From Halorubrum sp. BOL3-1 (GTDB taxonomy: Archaea > Halobacteriota > Halobacteria > Halobacteriales > Haloferacaceae), in assembly GCF_004114375.1 (NCBI RefSeq), contig NZ_CP034692.1, positions 1,550,001-1,614,000 of the forward strand: DNA of 64,000 nucleotides. Direction: 5' to 3'. Below are positions 18,516 through 25,969 of the stretch, piece by piece. The position numbers were made by a program, and so were the translations under genes. Under the pieces are notes generated by a model. The model searched no databases. It was not told the origin of the DNA and saw only the letters and a program-made list of their open reading frames with translations. How positions within the stretch are numbered: position 1 is the first letter of the stretch; each line of letters starts with the position of its first letter.

Positions 18516-19370
18516 ATGATCGAAACAGCAGCGGCTGACTTACTCGCAAGCGGAACAGTCCCGCTCGAAATGACCCAAACAGAGATTTTCGAGGCCGTTC
18601 AGGCCGACCAGCTTCTGGCCTCGTCGCTCTGGATCAACATCGCCCTCGCGGGCCTATCGATCCTCGTCTTCCTCTACATGGGACGAAACTTGGAGGACCC
18701 GCGCTCGCAACTCATCTTCGTCGCCGCCATGATGGTGCCGCTGGTGTCGATCTCCAGCTACACCGGTCTCGTCTCCGGTCTCACGGTAAGCTTCCTCGAA
18801 ATGCCGGCCGGACACGCGTTGGCCGGGCAGGAAGTGCTCACCCCGTGGGGTCGGTATCTCACGTGGGCGCTGTCGACGCCGATGATCCTCATCGCGCTCG
18901 GCCTGTTGGCCGGATCGAACATGACGAAGCTGTTCACGGCCGTCGTGACCGACATCGGGATGTGCGTCACGGGGCTCGCGGCCGCGTTAACCACCTCTTC
19001 TTACCTGCTGCGCTGGGTGTGGTACGTCATCAGCTGCGCGTTCTTCGTCGTCGTCCTCTACATCCTGCTCGCCGAGTGGGCCGAGGACGCCGAGATCGCC
19101 GGTACCAGTGAGATATTCAACACCCTGAAGATCCTCACCGTCGTCCTCTGGCTCGGCTACCCGATCTTCTGGGCGCTCGGCGCCGAGGGCCTCGCGGTGC
19201 TCGACGTCGCGGTCACCTCGTGGGCCTACAGCGGGATGGACATCATCGCGAAGTACCTCTTCGCGTTCCTCCTACTGCGGTGGGTCGTCGACAACGAGCG
19301 CGCGGTCGCCGACGTGGCCGCCGGACTCGGATCGGGTTCCCGCGGCGGCGCGGCGCCGGCCGACGACTGA
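18516..19370 (+). CDS. hop: Halorhodopsin, light-driven chloride pump
   Basis: A 284-aa seven-helix retinal protein. The helix C motif is RYLTWALSTPMILIALGLL: Thr116 stands where bacteriorhodopsin has the proton acceptor Asp85, and Ala replaces Asp96. This marks an inward chloride pump, not a proton pump. The retinal Schiff-base lysine is Lys246 in SGMDIIAKYLF. Other halorhodopsin hallmarks are EMPAGHALAG in the B-C loop and DIGMCVTGLAAALTTS in helix D. The ATG at 18516 suits leaderless transcription; an in-frame GTG at 18501 is the alternative start. It follows crtI by 151 AT-rich bases. Confidence 0.96.
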   Translation: MIETAAADLLASGTVPLEMTQTEIFEAVQADQLLASSLWINIALAGLSILVFLYMGRNLEDPRSQLIFVAAMMVPLVSISSYTGLVSGLTVSFLEMPAGHALAGQEVLTPWGRYLTWALSTPMILIALGLLAGSNMTKLFTAVVTDIGMCVTGLAAALTTSSYLLRWVWYVISCAFFVVVLYILLAEWAEDAEIAGTSEIFNTLKILTVVLWLGYPIFWALGAEGLAVLDVAVTSWAYSGMDIIAKYLFAFLLLRWVVDNERAVADVAAGLGSGSRGGAAPADD

Positions 19371-19490
19371 CGGCGCGGTCGCGGTCGCGGTCGCTCTCGC
19401 GGACCTTTTTCGCTCGCTTCGACGTTCGCCAGCCCCCGCTACAGCCGTCGAGAGGGAAGCGCTAAACCCGCGGCGACGGTGAGACGAGAC

Positions 19491-19829
19491 GTGAAACAGG
19501 CCATCGTCGCCCGGACGGACATCGGGATGGGCGAGGGGAAACTCGCCGCGCAGGTCGCGCACGCGTCGCTGTCGGCGTACCAGGACGCCGGCCGGCGCAC
19601 CCGCAAGAAGTGGCAGGGGGAGGGACAAAAGAAGGTCGTCCTCAAGGGCGACTCCGAGAGCCAGTTGTTCGAGCTGGCCGACAAGGCGGACAAGGAGGGC
19701 CTCCCGTACGCGGTCGTCCGCGATGCCGGCCACACACAGCTGGAGCCGGGGACGGTGACCGCACTCGCGGTCGGGCCGGGCCGAGACGACGGCATCGACC
19801 GCGTGACCGGCGACCTCTCGCTGTACTAG
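19491..19829 (+). CDS. pth2: Peptidyl-tRNA hydrolase (Pth2 type)
   Basis: A 112-aa archaeal/eukaryal-type enzyme that releases tRNA from stalled peptidyl-tRNA. The family core is evident: [26 protein letters not shown] at the N-terminus, [15 protein letters not shown] in the middle, and [21 protein letters not shown] near the end. The GTG at 19491 gives the usual family N-terminus; an in-frame GTG at 19479 is less likely. Its stop is directly followed by the truD ATG, so the two are one transcript. Confidence 0.95.
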   Translation: MKQAIVARTDIGMGEGKLAAQVAHASLSAYQDAGRRTRKKWQGEGQKKVVLKGDSESQLFELADKADKEGLPYAVVRDAGHTQLEPGTVTALAVGPGRDDGIDRVTGDLSLY

Positions 19830-21320
19830 ATGGCCCCCGAACACGTTCTCCGGGAGGCGCACCCGACGGAGCGGGCGGTCGGGATCGAGTACTACGTCAG
19901 CGACGCGGACGGGGTCGGCGGGCAGCTGCGCGAGTCGCCCGACGACTTCCGCGTCCGGGAGCTGGAGGCGTTCGACGCGGAGCCGCTCGACGCCGAGACC
20001 GGGAGCTATCCCGACCTAGTGGTCCGGGCGACGCTCCGCGACTGGGACACGAACGACTTCGCGCGTCGGCTCTCGGACGCACTCGAAATCAGCCGCGAGC
20101 GCGTCTCGTGGGCGGGAACGAAGGATAAGCGGGCGGTCACCACGCAGCTGTTCACGGTCCGCGGGATCGACCCCGACGACCTCCCCGAGATCCGCGGCGC
20201 CGAGATCGAGCCGCTCGGGCGGGCGGGGCGGAGCCTCTCGTTCGGCGACCTCGCCGGCAACGCCTTCGATATCCGGGTCGCGGACGCGGTCGATGACGCC
20301 CCGGAACGCGTCGCCGCCACGGTGCGCGACCTCCGGGCGTTCGCGGGCGACGCGGGGGACCCCCCCGACGACCGGGAGTTCCCGATCGACGCGATCCTCG
20401 GCGTCCCGAACTACTTCGGCCAGCAGCGGTTCGGCAGCCGGCGGCCGGTCACCCACGTCGTCGGGCTGGCGATCGCCCGGAACGACCCCCGCGAGGCGGT
20501 CCGATTGTACGCCGGCAACTCGGCGCCGCCGGAGCCGGACGACACGCGAGCCGCGCGCGACCGGGTCGACGCGGCGTTCGGCGTGGACTCCGACGTCGTC
20601 GGTGAGGGGGTCGCCGGCGTCGACGGCGCCGAACGCTCCGCCGCCGACGGGACCGGCGACGGCGACTGGGCGGCCTGTCTCGACGCGATCCCCGGAAAGC
20701 TCCGGTTCGAGCGGTCGATGGTCCACCGGCTCGGCGAGCGCGACGTCGACCCCGACGCGCCGCCGGACGGCGACGACTGGTGGCACGCGCTGGAGGCCGT
20801 GCCCTCGAACCTCCAGCGGCTGTTCGTCAACGCCGCCCAGTCGTTCCTCTTCAACCGGACCGTGAGCGAGCGGCTGCGCCGCGGACTCCCCTTCGACCGT
20901 CCCGTCGCCGGCGACGTGGTCTGTTTCGCGGACGGCGACGCGCCGACGGAGCTGTACGCGCCGGACACGGACCGGCTCCAGCGGGTCGACGCCGACCGGG
21001 TCGAGGTCGTCTCGCGGCACTGCGAGCGCGGTCGGGCGTTCGTCACCGCGCCGCTCGTCGGCACCGAGACCGACCTCGGCGGCGGCGAGCCGGGGGAGAT
21101 CGAGCGCGGGGTCCTCGCGGACGCCGGGATCGAGCCGGGCGACTTCGCGCTCCCGGGCGAGTTCGACTCGAAGGGAACCCGGCGTGCGATCCTCCTCCGC
21201 ACGGACCTCGACGCGTCGTTCGCGGGCGGGGACCCCCGGTTCGGGTTCGCGCTGCCGAGCGGCTCGTACGCGACCGTGCTGCTCCGCGAGTTCACGAAGT
21301 CGGGACCGCTCGACCTGTGA
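19830..21320 (+). CDS. truD: tRNA pseudouridine synthase TruD
   Basis: A 496-aa enzyme that makes pseudouridine at tRNA position 13 (uridine 13). The catalytic Asp99 lies in [15 protein letters not shown]. Other TruD motifs are [16 protein letters not shown] (about 194) and [19 protein letters not shown] (about 331). An acidic, variable insert (about 235-290) makes it longer than the roughly 430-450 residues I expect for the family. It starts immediately after the pth2 stop (TAGATG), which implies coupled translation. Confidence 0.95.
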   Translation: MAPEHVLREAHPTERAVGIEYYVSDADGVGGQLRESPDDFRVRELEAFDAEPLDAETGSYPDLVVRATLRDWDTNDFARRLSDALEISRERVSWAGTKDKRAVTTQLFTVRGIDPDDLPEIRGAEIEPLGRAGRSLSFGDLAGNAFDIRVADAVDDAPERVAATVRDLRAFAGDAGDPPDDREFPIDAILGVPNYFGQQRFGSRRPVTHVVGLAIARNDPREAVRLYAGNSAPPEPDDTRAARDRVDAAFGVDSDVVGEGVAGVDGAERSAADGTGDGDWAACLDAIPGKLRFERSMVHRLGERDVDPDAPPDGDDWWHALEAVPSNLQRLFVNAAQSFLFNRTVSERLRRGLPFDRPVAGDVVCFADGDAPTELYAPDTDRLQRVDADRVEVVSRHCERGRAFVTAPLVGTETDLGGGEPGEIERGVLADAGIEPGDFALPGEFDSKGTRRAILLRTDLDASFAGGDPRFGFALPSGSYATVLLREFTKSGPLDL

Positions 21321-21458
21321 GCCGGAAGCGGCCGCCGTCGCGGATCGACCCGTTTCGATCCGTATTCATGTATTATTGAGGAAAACCTACCGCTCGAACC
21401 ACCACGATACTGCGTCCCGTTCCGAGCCGTTTTTGTGCGGGAGCGGCCAACCGGGGCC

Positions 21459-22013
21459 ATGACCCGGATCGTCGTCATCGACCTCCACGGCCAGTTCACG
21501 CACCTCGAACGGCGGGCGCTCCGCGACCTCGGCGTCGACACCGAGATCGTGTCGGCGGAGACGCCGGCCGACGAGGTCGACGCGGACGGGGTCGTGCTCT
21601 CGGGCGGTCCCGACATGGACCGCGTCGGCAACGCCCCGGACCACCTCGACAGCGACGTTCCCGTCCTCGGGATCTGCCTCGGCATGCAGCTGATCGCGGC
21701 GGAGTTGGACGGCGCGGTCGGCGCGGGCGGGTACGGCGGCTACGCCGACGTCGACGTCGAGGTCGTCGACGACGAGGACCCGCTCGTCGGCTCGCTCGCG
21801 CCGGAGACGCGCGTCTGGGCCTCTCACGCCGACGAGGTGACGGAGCTGCCCGACGGGTTCGCCCGGACCGCGACCTCCGACGTCTGCGGCATCGAGGCGA
21901 TGGCCGACCCGGACGCGGGGCTGTACGGCGTCCAGTGGCACCCCGAGGTCGCCCATACGGAGCGCGGCGAGGAGGTCTTCGAGAACTTCGTCGCGGTCTG
22001 CGAGTCGGCGTAG
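21459..22013 (+). CDS. guaAA: GMP synthase, glutamine amidotransferase subunit
   Basis: A 184-aa class I glutaminase that supplies ammonia to the separate GuaAB synthetase, as in most archaea. The nucleophile Cys is in GICLGMQLIA. The His-Glu pair is in VQWHPEVAHTERG. The N-terminal MTRIVVIDLHGQFTHLERRALRDLG is typical. The partner subunit is not in this window. The gene stands alone, 138 bases after truD. Confidence 0.93.
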   Translation: MTRIVVIDLHGQFTHLERRALRDLGVDTEIVSAETPADEVDADGVVLSGGPDMDRVGNAPDHLDSDVPVLGICLGMQLIAAELDGAVGAGGYGGYADVDVEVVDDEDPLVGSLAPETRVWASHADEVTELPDGFARTATSDVCGIEAMADPDAGLYGVQWHPEVAHTERGEEVFENFVAVCESA

Positions 22014-22119
22014 GACGGGTCGACCGCACGCGAAGCGGGGACACCGGCGGCTCGCCAATCGGTGAATCGGAGGAGGTCGAAATCGAGAGGGATCGAGGGA
22101 GACCGAAACCGGCGACCGG

Positions 22120-22416
22120 TTACGCCGCGAACAGCTCGTCGACGGCCTCGCCCGCGGTCTCGACCGCCTCCCGCGCGACCGCCTCCCGGTCGGGGTCGGC
22201 GTCCGCGGGCGCGTTGAGGTAGACGTCGACATCTAGAACGCCCTCCTCGAACGTGACGGTAACGTCTAGGTCCGTCACGGTCGACTGGTCGTAGTGTTTG
22301 AACACGATCCCCTCGGCCGCCTCGGCGGCGGTGCGAACGACCTCGTCGTCCGCGGGACCGTCGGCGGGATCGTCCGCGTTGTCCGGGTCCGAACCGTCGG
22401 TCGCGTCGTCGGTCAC
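22120..22416 (-). CDS. DUF3194 family protein
   Basis: A small acidic protein of 98 aa. After a disordered acidic N-terminus, the domain reads VVRTAAEAAEGIVFKHYDQSTVTDLDVTVTFEEG (split here by an ordinary loop), then VLDVDVYLNAPADADPD, matching DUF3194 as I know it beside archaeal prefoldin beta. The function is unknown. The GTG at 22416 begins four bases after the prefoldin stop codon, so the genes are co-translated. Confidence 0.82.
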   Translation of the reverse strand: MTDDATDGSDPDNADDPADGPADDEVVRTAAEAAEGIVFKHYDQSTVTDLDVTVTFEEGVLDVDVYLNAPADADPDREAVAREAVETAGEAVDELFAA

Positions 22417-22420
22417 GGCC

Positions 22421-22816
22421 TTACGCGCCGCCGGCGCCCGGGCCGCCCGGTCCCATCGGGCCGCCGCCCGCGCCGCCCTGAAGCATCTGCTGGAGTTCGC
22501 TCTGAAGGTCGTCGAACTGCTCCTCGACGCGCTCCTCCTGCTTTTCGAGCTGCTCGACGCGGACTTCGAGCGAGTCGACCTTGTTCTCGAGGTCGTCGTA
22601 AGCGGACTCGTAGTCGGTCTCGACGAGGACTTCACCGATCTCTCGGTACATCCCCGCGTCCTCGTCGACGCCTTCGAGGGCGTCGAGGGCCGTCTTCGAC
22701 TCGTTGAGCGCGGACTCGGCCTGCTCTCTCTGCTCTGCGGCCTGCTGGGCCGTCTCCTGAAGCTCTTGCAGGTCCTCTATCTTCTCCTGTGCCTCGGGCG
22801 GCATGTTCCCTTGCAT
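22421..22816 (-). CDS. pfdB: Prefoldin beta subunit
   Basis: A 131-aa subunit of the prefoldin hexamer that delivers unfolded proteins to the thermosome. Two long coiled-coil helices flank a short beta hairpin region: [20 protein letters not shown], then [21 protein letters not shown] (hairpin), then [22 protein letters not shown]. The tail is Gly/Pro-rich. The [10 protein letters not shown] start at 22816 matches the family, although the frame extends to 22873. It sits between pcc1 and DUF3194 in one operon. Confidence 0.95.
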   Translation of the reverse strand: MQGNMPPEAQEKIEDLQELQETAQQAAEQREQAESALNESKTALDALEGVDEDAGMYREIGEVLVETDYESAYDDLENKVDSLEVRVEQLEKQEERVEEQFDDLQSELQQMLQGGAGGGPMGPGGPGAGGA

Positions 22817-22921
22817 GGGCGAACCGAGGCGGCCCGGACGGAAAAACCCCCGACTTCTCCGACGACGACCCATCGGGACGGGACAGCCTCCGAGGAGGCC
22901 GGTATCGGCGTCTCTGCGCTA

Positions 22922-23182
22922 TCACCGATCGCGTCTCGTCCCGACGCGCTCGGCAACGGCGACCAACCGCGACCAGCTGTTGACGCCGGCGCGCAGCGCC
23001 ACGAGGTCGTCTGCGGTCACGCGGACGCGGACGGCGTCGCCCTCGCGGTCGACGGTCGCGGTCGAGCGGGCGTCGTCGACCTCGTCGACCTCGGGACCGA
23101 GGGCGTCGGCCACGACCCGGGCGCGCCGCTCGGAGGGGTAGGTAACGGAGAGGACCGTCTCGTGTGCGCGCGTCGCCGTCAC
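22922..23182 (-). CDS. pcc1: KEOPS complex subunit Pcc1
   Basis: An 86-aa protein of the Pcc1 fold, the dimerisation subunit of the KEOPS complex that makes t6A in tRNA. The visible signature is LSVTYPSERRARVVADALGP, followed by a beta strand (ATVDREGDAVRVRVTADDLVALRAGVNSW) and a C-terminal helix. It starts with GTG, 20 bases after rpoP, in a conserved archaeal order (L37Ae, RpoP, Pcc1, prefoldin beta). Confidence 0.88.
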   Translation of the reverse strand: MTATRAHETVLSVTYPSERRARVVADALGPEVDEVDDARSTATVDREGDAVRVRVTADDLVALRAGVNSWSRLVAVAERVGTRRDR

Positions 23183-23202
23183 GGTCCAGAATAACGGCCG
23201 CG

Positions 23203-23337
23203 TTACTCGACGTCGACTTTCTTGATGTCGCCGCCGCGCTCCTTCAGGAGGACGCGGTGGCCGCAGTACGGGCAGCGCACGCCGCCGTACTCGTCGAGGG
23301 TGACGTCGCGCTTACAGCGGGAGCACTTGTAGCTCAT
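23203..23337 (-). CDS. rpoP: RNA polymerase subunit P (Rpo12)
   Basis: A 44-aa zinc-ribbon subunit of archaeal RNA polymerase. The metal site is two CxxC pairs, [10 protein letters not shown] and [10 protein letters not shown], with the C-terminal [16 protein letters not shown]. The ATG at 23337 lies four bases after the L37Ae stop. The length and motif are standard. Confidence 0.97.
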   Translation of the reverse strand: MSYKCSRCKRDVTLDEYGGVRCPYCGHRVLLKERGGDIKKVDVE

Positions 23338-23341
23338 CGTC

Positions 23342-23608
23342 CTATTCCTCGTCGGCGAGCGCGGCGCGGATGGAGCGGCGGACGGTGCGACCGCCGGGCG
23401 TCTCGGGGCGGTACGCGCCGCCCGTGAACGTCTCGCCGGTCTCCTCGTTGACCCAGATGCCCGTGCCCTTGCGCGTGACATCGTCGCCGTCGACGGTGGC
23501 GTTGCGCATGTCATTTTCGATGTCCTGGACCCGCTTGCGCGCGACCCGGCCGTAGCGGGCGCCGAATCGGCCCGCGCTGCCGGTGCTTCGTGCCTTGTCC
23601 TCAGCCAT
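23342..23608 (-). CDS. rpl37ae: Large-subunit ribosomal protein L37Ae lacking the zinc-ribbon cysteines
   Basis: An 88-aa protein. The N-terminus ([20 protein letters not shown]) and C-terminus ([19 protein letters not shown]) are standard L37Ae. The usual C2-C2 zinc ribbon in the centre is replaced by [19 protein letters not shown] and [12 protein letters not shown]; the translation contains no cysteine at all. It is first in an operon with rpoP, pcc1, pfdB and DUF3194. No Cys-containing paralogue is in this window. A T-rich CTTTTTACC about 30 bases upstream may be the box A. Confidence 0.93.
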   Translation of the reverse strand: MAEDKARSTGSAGRFGARYGRVARKRVQDIENDMRNATVDGDDVTRKGTGIWVNEETGETFTGGAYRPETPGGRTVRRSIRAALADEE

Positions 23609-23736
23609 AGTGGCTCTGTCTACCGCCAGCGCGGGTAAAAAGGCTACGAGTCTCGGCGGTCGAAGCGGCGGCAGGAAAGCGGACGCGACGGGGACGGTCG
23701 AGGTAGCGAGGATCGCTCACGAACTGACGACGCGGT

Positions 23737-24056
23737 GCGGTGGCGCGCGCCTCCGAGCGCCCGACAGGGCGCGAGGTGCGCCGCGCGAGGGAGTCGGTGG
23801 TCCGGAGCGAAGCGGAGGACCACCGACGAGGCTGGGGAGGCGTGAGGCTGCGGTGCTGTGCGGGGCGGGACGCGAAGGGGCAGTCGCGAGGACGAAGCAC
23901 GACGACGTAAGCACTGGAGAGAGCGAGCAGCGCGAGCGACTGAAGCGCGTGGTTCGGGAGGGCAAAGCTCCCTCGTCATTCCGAAAATCTCCGATTTTCG
24001 GACGACAACGAGGCGCGCGAGTCCTCGTAGCTGGGGCTTCGGTGGTCTCGGTCTCC
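23737..24056 (-). repeat. Dispersed hairpin repeat element, copy A
   Basis: This fills most of the 506-base gap between rpl37ae and thi4, oriented opposite to copy C on the other side of thi4. On the minus strand it reads head (CCACCGAAGCCCCAGC, 24028-24043), then a body with CCGCAGCCTCACGCCTCCCCAGCCTCGTC, split around the stem GTCGGTGGTCC/GGACCACCGAC (23793-23803 with 23817-23827). The second stem is GCGCCC/GGGCGC (23757-23762 with 23767-23772), and the end is GGCGCGCGCCACCGC. No gene is seen; the open frames here do not resemble proteins. Confidence 0.78.
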
Positions 24057-24090
24057 GCCACGTACTCGTCCCGACCGCAACGCCTTTCAC

Positions 24091-24102
24091 TACTAAGTAG
24101 TA
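24091..24102 (+). promoter_or_regulatory. Inverted repeat over the thi4 promoter, candidate ThiR operator
   Basis: TACTAAGTAGTA is an inverted repeat of TACTA/TAGTA with a 2-bp centre, ending 12 bases before the thi4 ATG in an AT-rich stretch that must contain the core promoter. An HTH-ThiN regulator gene lies 6 kb away. Archaeal thiamine genes are known to be repressed by ThiR proteins; binding at this exact site is inference. Confidence 0.45.
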
Positions 24103-24114
24103 TTACTAGGTTGT

Positions 24115-25050
24115 ATGAACGGGTTCAACGGCTTCGCGGACGTGAGCGAGACGGACGTGACGCGGGCGATCGGCACCGAGTGGACCGACGGGTTCCTGAA
24201 TTTCACGGAGTCGGAGGTGATCGTCCTCGGCGGCGGTCCCTCCGGGCTGATGGCCGCCAAGGAACTGGCCGAGCGCGGCGTGAAGGTGATGATAGTCGAG
24301 AAGAACAACTACCTCGGCGGCGGGTTCTGGCTCGGCGGGTTCCTGATGAACACCGTGACGGTCCGGGACCCCGCACAGGAGATCTTAGCGGACCTCGACG
24401 TCGGCTACGAGCCGGTTGACGACGTCGACGGCCTCTACACCGCTCCGGGACCGGAGGCCTGCTCCGGGCTGATCAAGGCCGCCTGCGACGCCGGCGCGCG
24501 CGTCCAGAATATGACCGAGTTCACCGACCTCGTCGTCCGTGACGACCACGAGGTCGGCGGGATCGTAATGAACTGGACGCCCGTCCACGCGCTCCCGCGC
24601 GGGATCACCTGCGTCGACCCCATCGCGGTCGAGTCCGACCTCGTGATCGACGCGACCGGTCACGACGCGGTCGCGATCAGCAAGCTCGACGAGCGCGGCG
24701 TCCTCTCGGCGCCGGGCATCGAACACGCGAAAGAACACAACACCGGCATGGACCAGACCGGTGACGGCGAGTACGGCGCCCCCGGTCACGACTCCCCCGG
24801 CCACGACTCGATGTGGGTCGGAGAGAGCGAGGACGCCGTCGTCGACCACACCGGCGTCGTCCACGACGGCCTGATCGCCTCGGGGATGGCGGTCGCGACC
24901 GCGCACGGTCTCCCGCGGATGGGTCCGACCTTCGGCGCGATGCTGGTCTCGGGCAAGAAGGCGGCACAGACCGCGCTCGACGAGCTCGGCTCGGACGCGC
25001 CCGAGGTAGAGCTGTCGGCCGGCGGCGCGCCCGCCCCCGCTGACGACTGA
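24115..25050 (+). CDS. thi4: Thiamine thiazole synthase (Thi4)
   Basis: A 311-aa enzyme that builds the thiazole of thiamine from NAD and glycine. The dinucleotide motif is [17 protein letters not shown] (about 36-52), followed by [17 protein letters not shown]. Cys166 in [15 protein letters not shown] is at the position of the sacrificial sulfur donor known from yeast and essential in Haloferax, so this is the suicide type and not the sulfide-using type. The C-terminus [21 protein letters not shown] is standard. The ATG at 24115 follows the candidate operator; the gene is flanked by two inverted repeat elements. Confidence 0.95.
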   Translation: MNGFNGFADVSETDVTRAIGTEWTDGFLNFTESEVIVLGGGPSGLMAAKELAERGVKVMIVEKNNYLGGGFWLGGFLMNTVTVRDPAQEILADLDVGYEPVDDVDGLYTAPGPEACSGLIKAACDAGARVQNMTEFTDLVVRDDHEVGGIVMNWTPVHALPRGITCVDPIAVESDLVIDATGHDAVAISKLDERGVLSAPGIEHAKEHNTGMDQTGDGEYGAPGHDSPGHDSMWVGESEDAVVDHTGVVHDGLIASGMAVATAHGLPRMGPTFGAMLVSGKKAAQTALDELGSDAPEVELSAGGAPAPADD

Positions 25051-25069
25051 TAAGCGGAAAAGCAGACGG

Positions 25070-25590
25070 GTGAAACCGCGGTTGTCCGTGTGTAAATCAC
25101 CGCTGACGCCCCGGTAGCGGACCCCTCCAAAGCCCCAGCCGCTCGGTTATAAATCGTTACTGACGGATCGACAGCGAACCCCTCCAAAGCCCCAGCCGCT
25201 CGGTTATAAATCGTTACTGACGGATCGACAGCGAACACCTCCAAAGCCCCAGCCGCTCGGTTATAAATCGTTACTGACGGATCGACAGCGAACACCTCCA
25301 AAGCCCCAGCCGCTCGGTTATAAATCGTTACTGACGGATCGACAGCGAACACCTCCAAAGCCCCAGCCGCTCGGTTATAAATCGTTACTGACGGATCGAC
25401 AGCGAACACCTCCAAAGCCCCAGCCGCTCGGTTATAAATCGTTACTGACGGATCGACAGCGAACACCTCCAAAGCCCCAGCCGCTCGGTTATAAATCGTT
25501 ACTGACAGATCGACAGCGAACACCTCCAAAGCCCCAGCCGTGAGGCTGTACGATAGCGTTTCTGTTCGTAAATCGCTGATCGATACGGAC
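25070..25590 (+). repeat. Tandem array of 57-bp units (head of repeat element C)
   Basis: Eight copies of CCTCCAAAGCCCCAGCCG start at 25124, 25181, 25238, 25295, 25352, 25409, 25466 and 25523, an exact 57-bp period. The unit continues CTCGGTTATAAATCG, TTACTGACGGATCGACAGCGAACA. The first (25070-25123) and last (25541-25590) units are diverged. The units touch, with no unique spacers, so this is not CRISPR. Each unit holds a TATA-like TTATAAAT. The period is 19 codons, which creates a spurious repetitive reading frame on the minus strand. Confidence 0.92.
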
Positions 25591-25843
25591 ACCGCCGAAG
25601 CCCCAGCCGCGAGGCGGGCGTACGCTCGTTGCGTTCCTCGATCGCCCACTCCGTTCGCTCTCTGCGGTACTTACGTCGCCTGCGCCCGCCTCGCGGCTGC
25701 CCCTTCGAGTCCCACCCCGCATCGCAACCGCAGCCTCACACCTCCCCAACCTCGTCAGTCGCCGTCGCTCCGCTCCGGCGACGAACTCCCTCGCGCGTGC
25801 TGTCTCGCGGCCTGTCGGCCGCTCGCAGGCACGCGCCACCGCT
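25591..25843 (+). repeat. Dispersed hairpin repeat element, copy C
   Basis: It continues from the tandem array: head CCGCCGAAGCCCCAGCCG (25592-25609), then CTGCCCCTTCGAGTCCCACC, CCGCAGCCTCACACCTCCCC, the stem GTCGCCG/CGGCGAC (25758-25764 with 25776-25782), the stem GCGGCC/GGCCGC (25807-25812 with 25817-25822) and CTCGCAGGCACGCGCCACCGC. It is similar along its length to copy A in reverse, so thi4 is flanked by imperfect inverted copies. Together with the array it explains the 919-base gap before pyk; no gene is seen. Confidence 0.8.
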
Positions 25844-25921
25844 AATTTATTTATAATCGATCGGTTTGCTCTCATGCGCAACCGTCTCTCCGCGACCGTT
25901 CCTCACGAACGTTCACTCGGG

Positions 25922-25936
25922 AACGATTCAATCGTG
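25922..25936 (+). promoter_or_regulatory. Palindrome upstream of pyk
   Basis: ACGATTCAATCGT (25923-25935) is a perfect 13-bp inverted repeat with 6-bp arms, 34 bases before the pyk ATG. A second imperfect pair, CGTTC/GAACG, lies at about 25897-25912, and an AT-rich TTTATTTATAATC (25846-25858) is the best box A. Together they suggest a regulated promoter; the regulator is unknown. Confidence 0.4.
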
Positions 25937-25969
25937 TGTCTTTTTCAGCCATGCGTTGAACGCGACCGT

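Noticed and set aside
18516-19370. Bacteriorhodopsin
   Set aside because: The helix C motif has Thr and Ala at the proton acceptor and donor positions, and other residues match halorhodopsin.
24786-24906. Anticipated thi4 partner on the minus strand
   Set aside because: No start signal or protein-like composition; only shadow frames of thi4.
25124-25580. CRISPR array
   Set aside because: The units abut with no unique spacers and no cas genes are present; it is a simple tandem repeat.
24786-25649. Minus-strand open frame with 19-residue repeats (AAGALEVFAVDPSVTIYNR)
   Set aside because: It is a by-product of the 57-bp DNA array (57 = 3 x 19) and runs antisense into thi4. The same DNA head motif occurs elsewhere without an open frame.
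25670-25740. tRNA-like TTCGAGTCC in repeat copy C
   Set aside because: The flanking bases do not form a T-arm stem, and no D-arm, anticodon arm or acceptor stem could be found.
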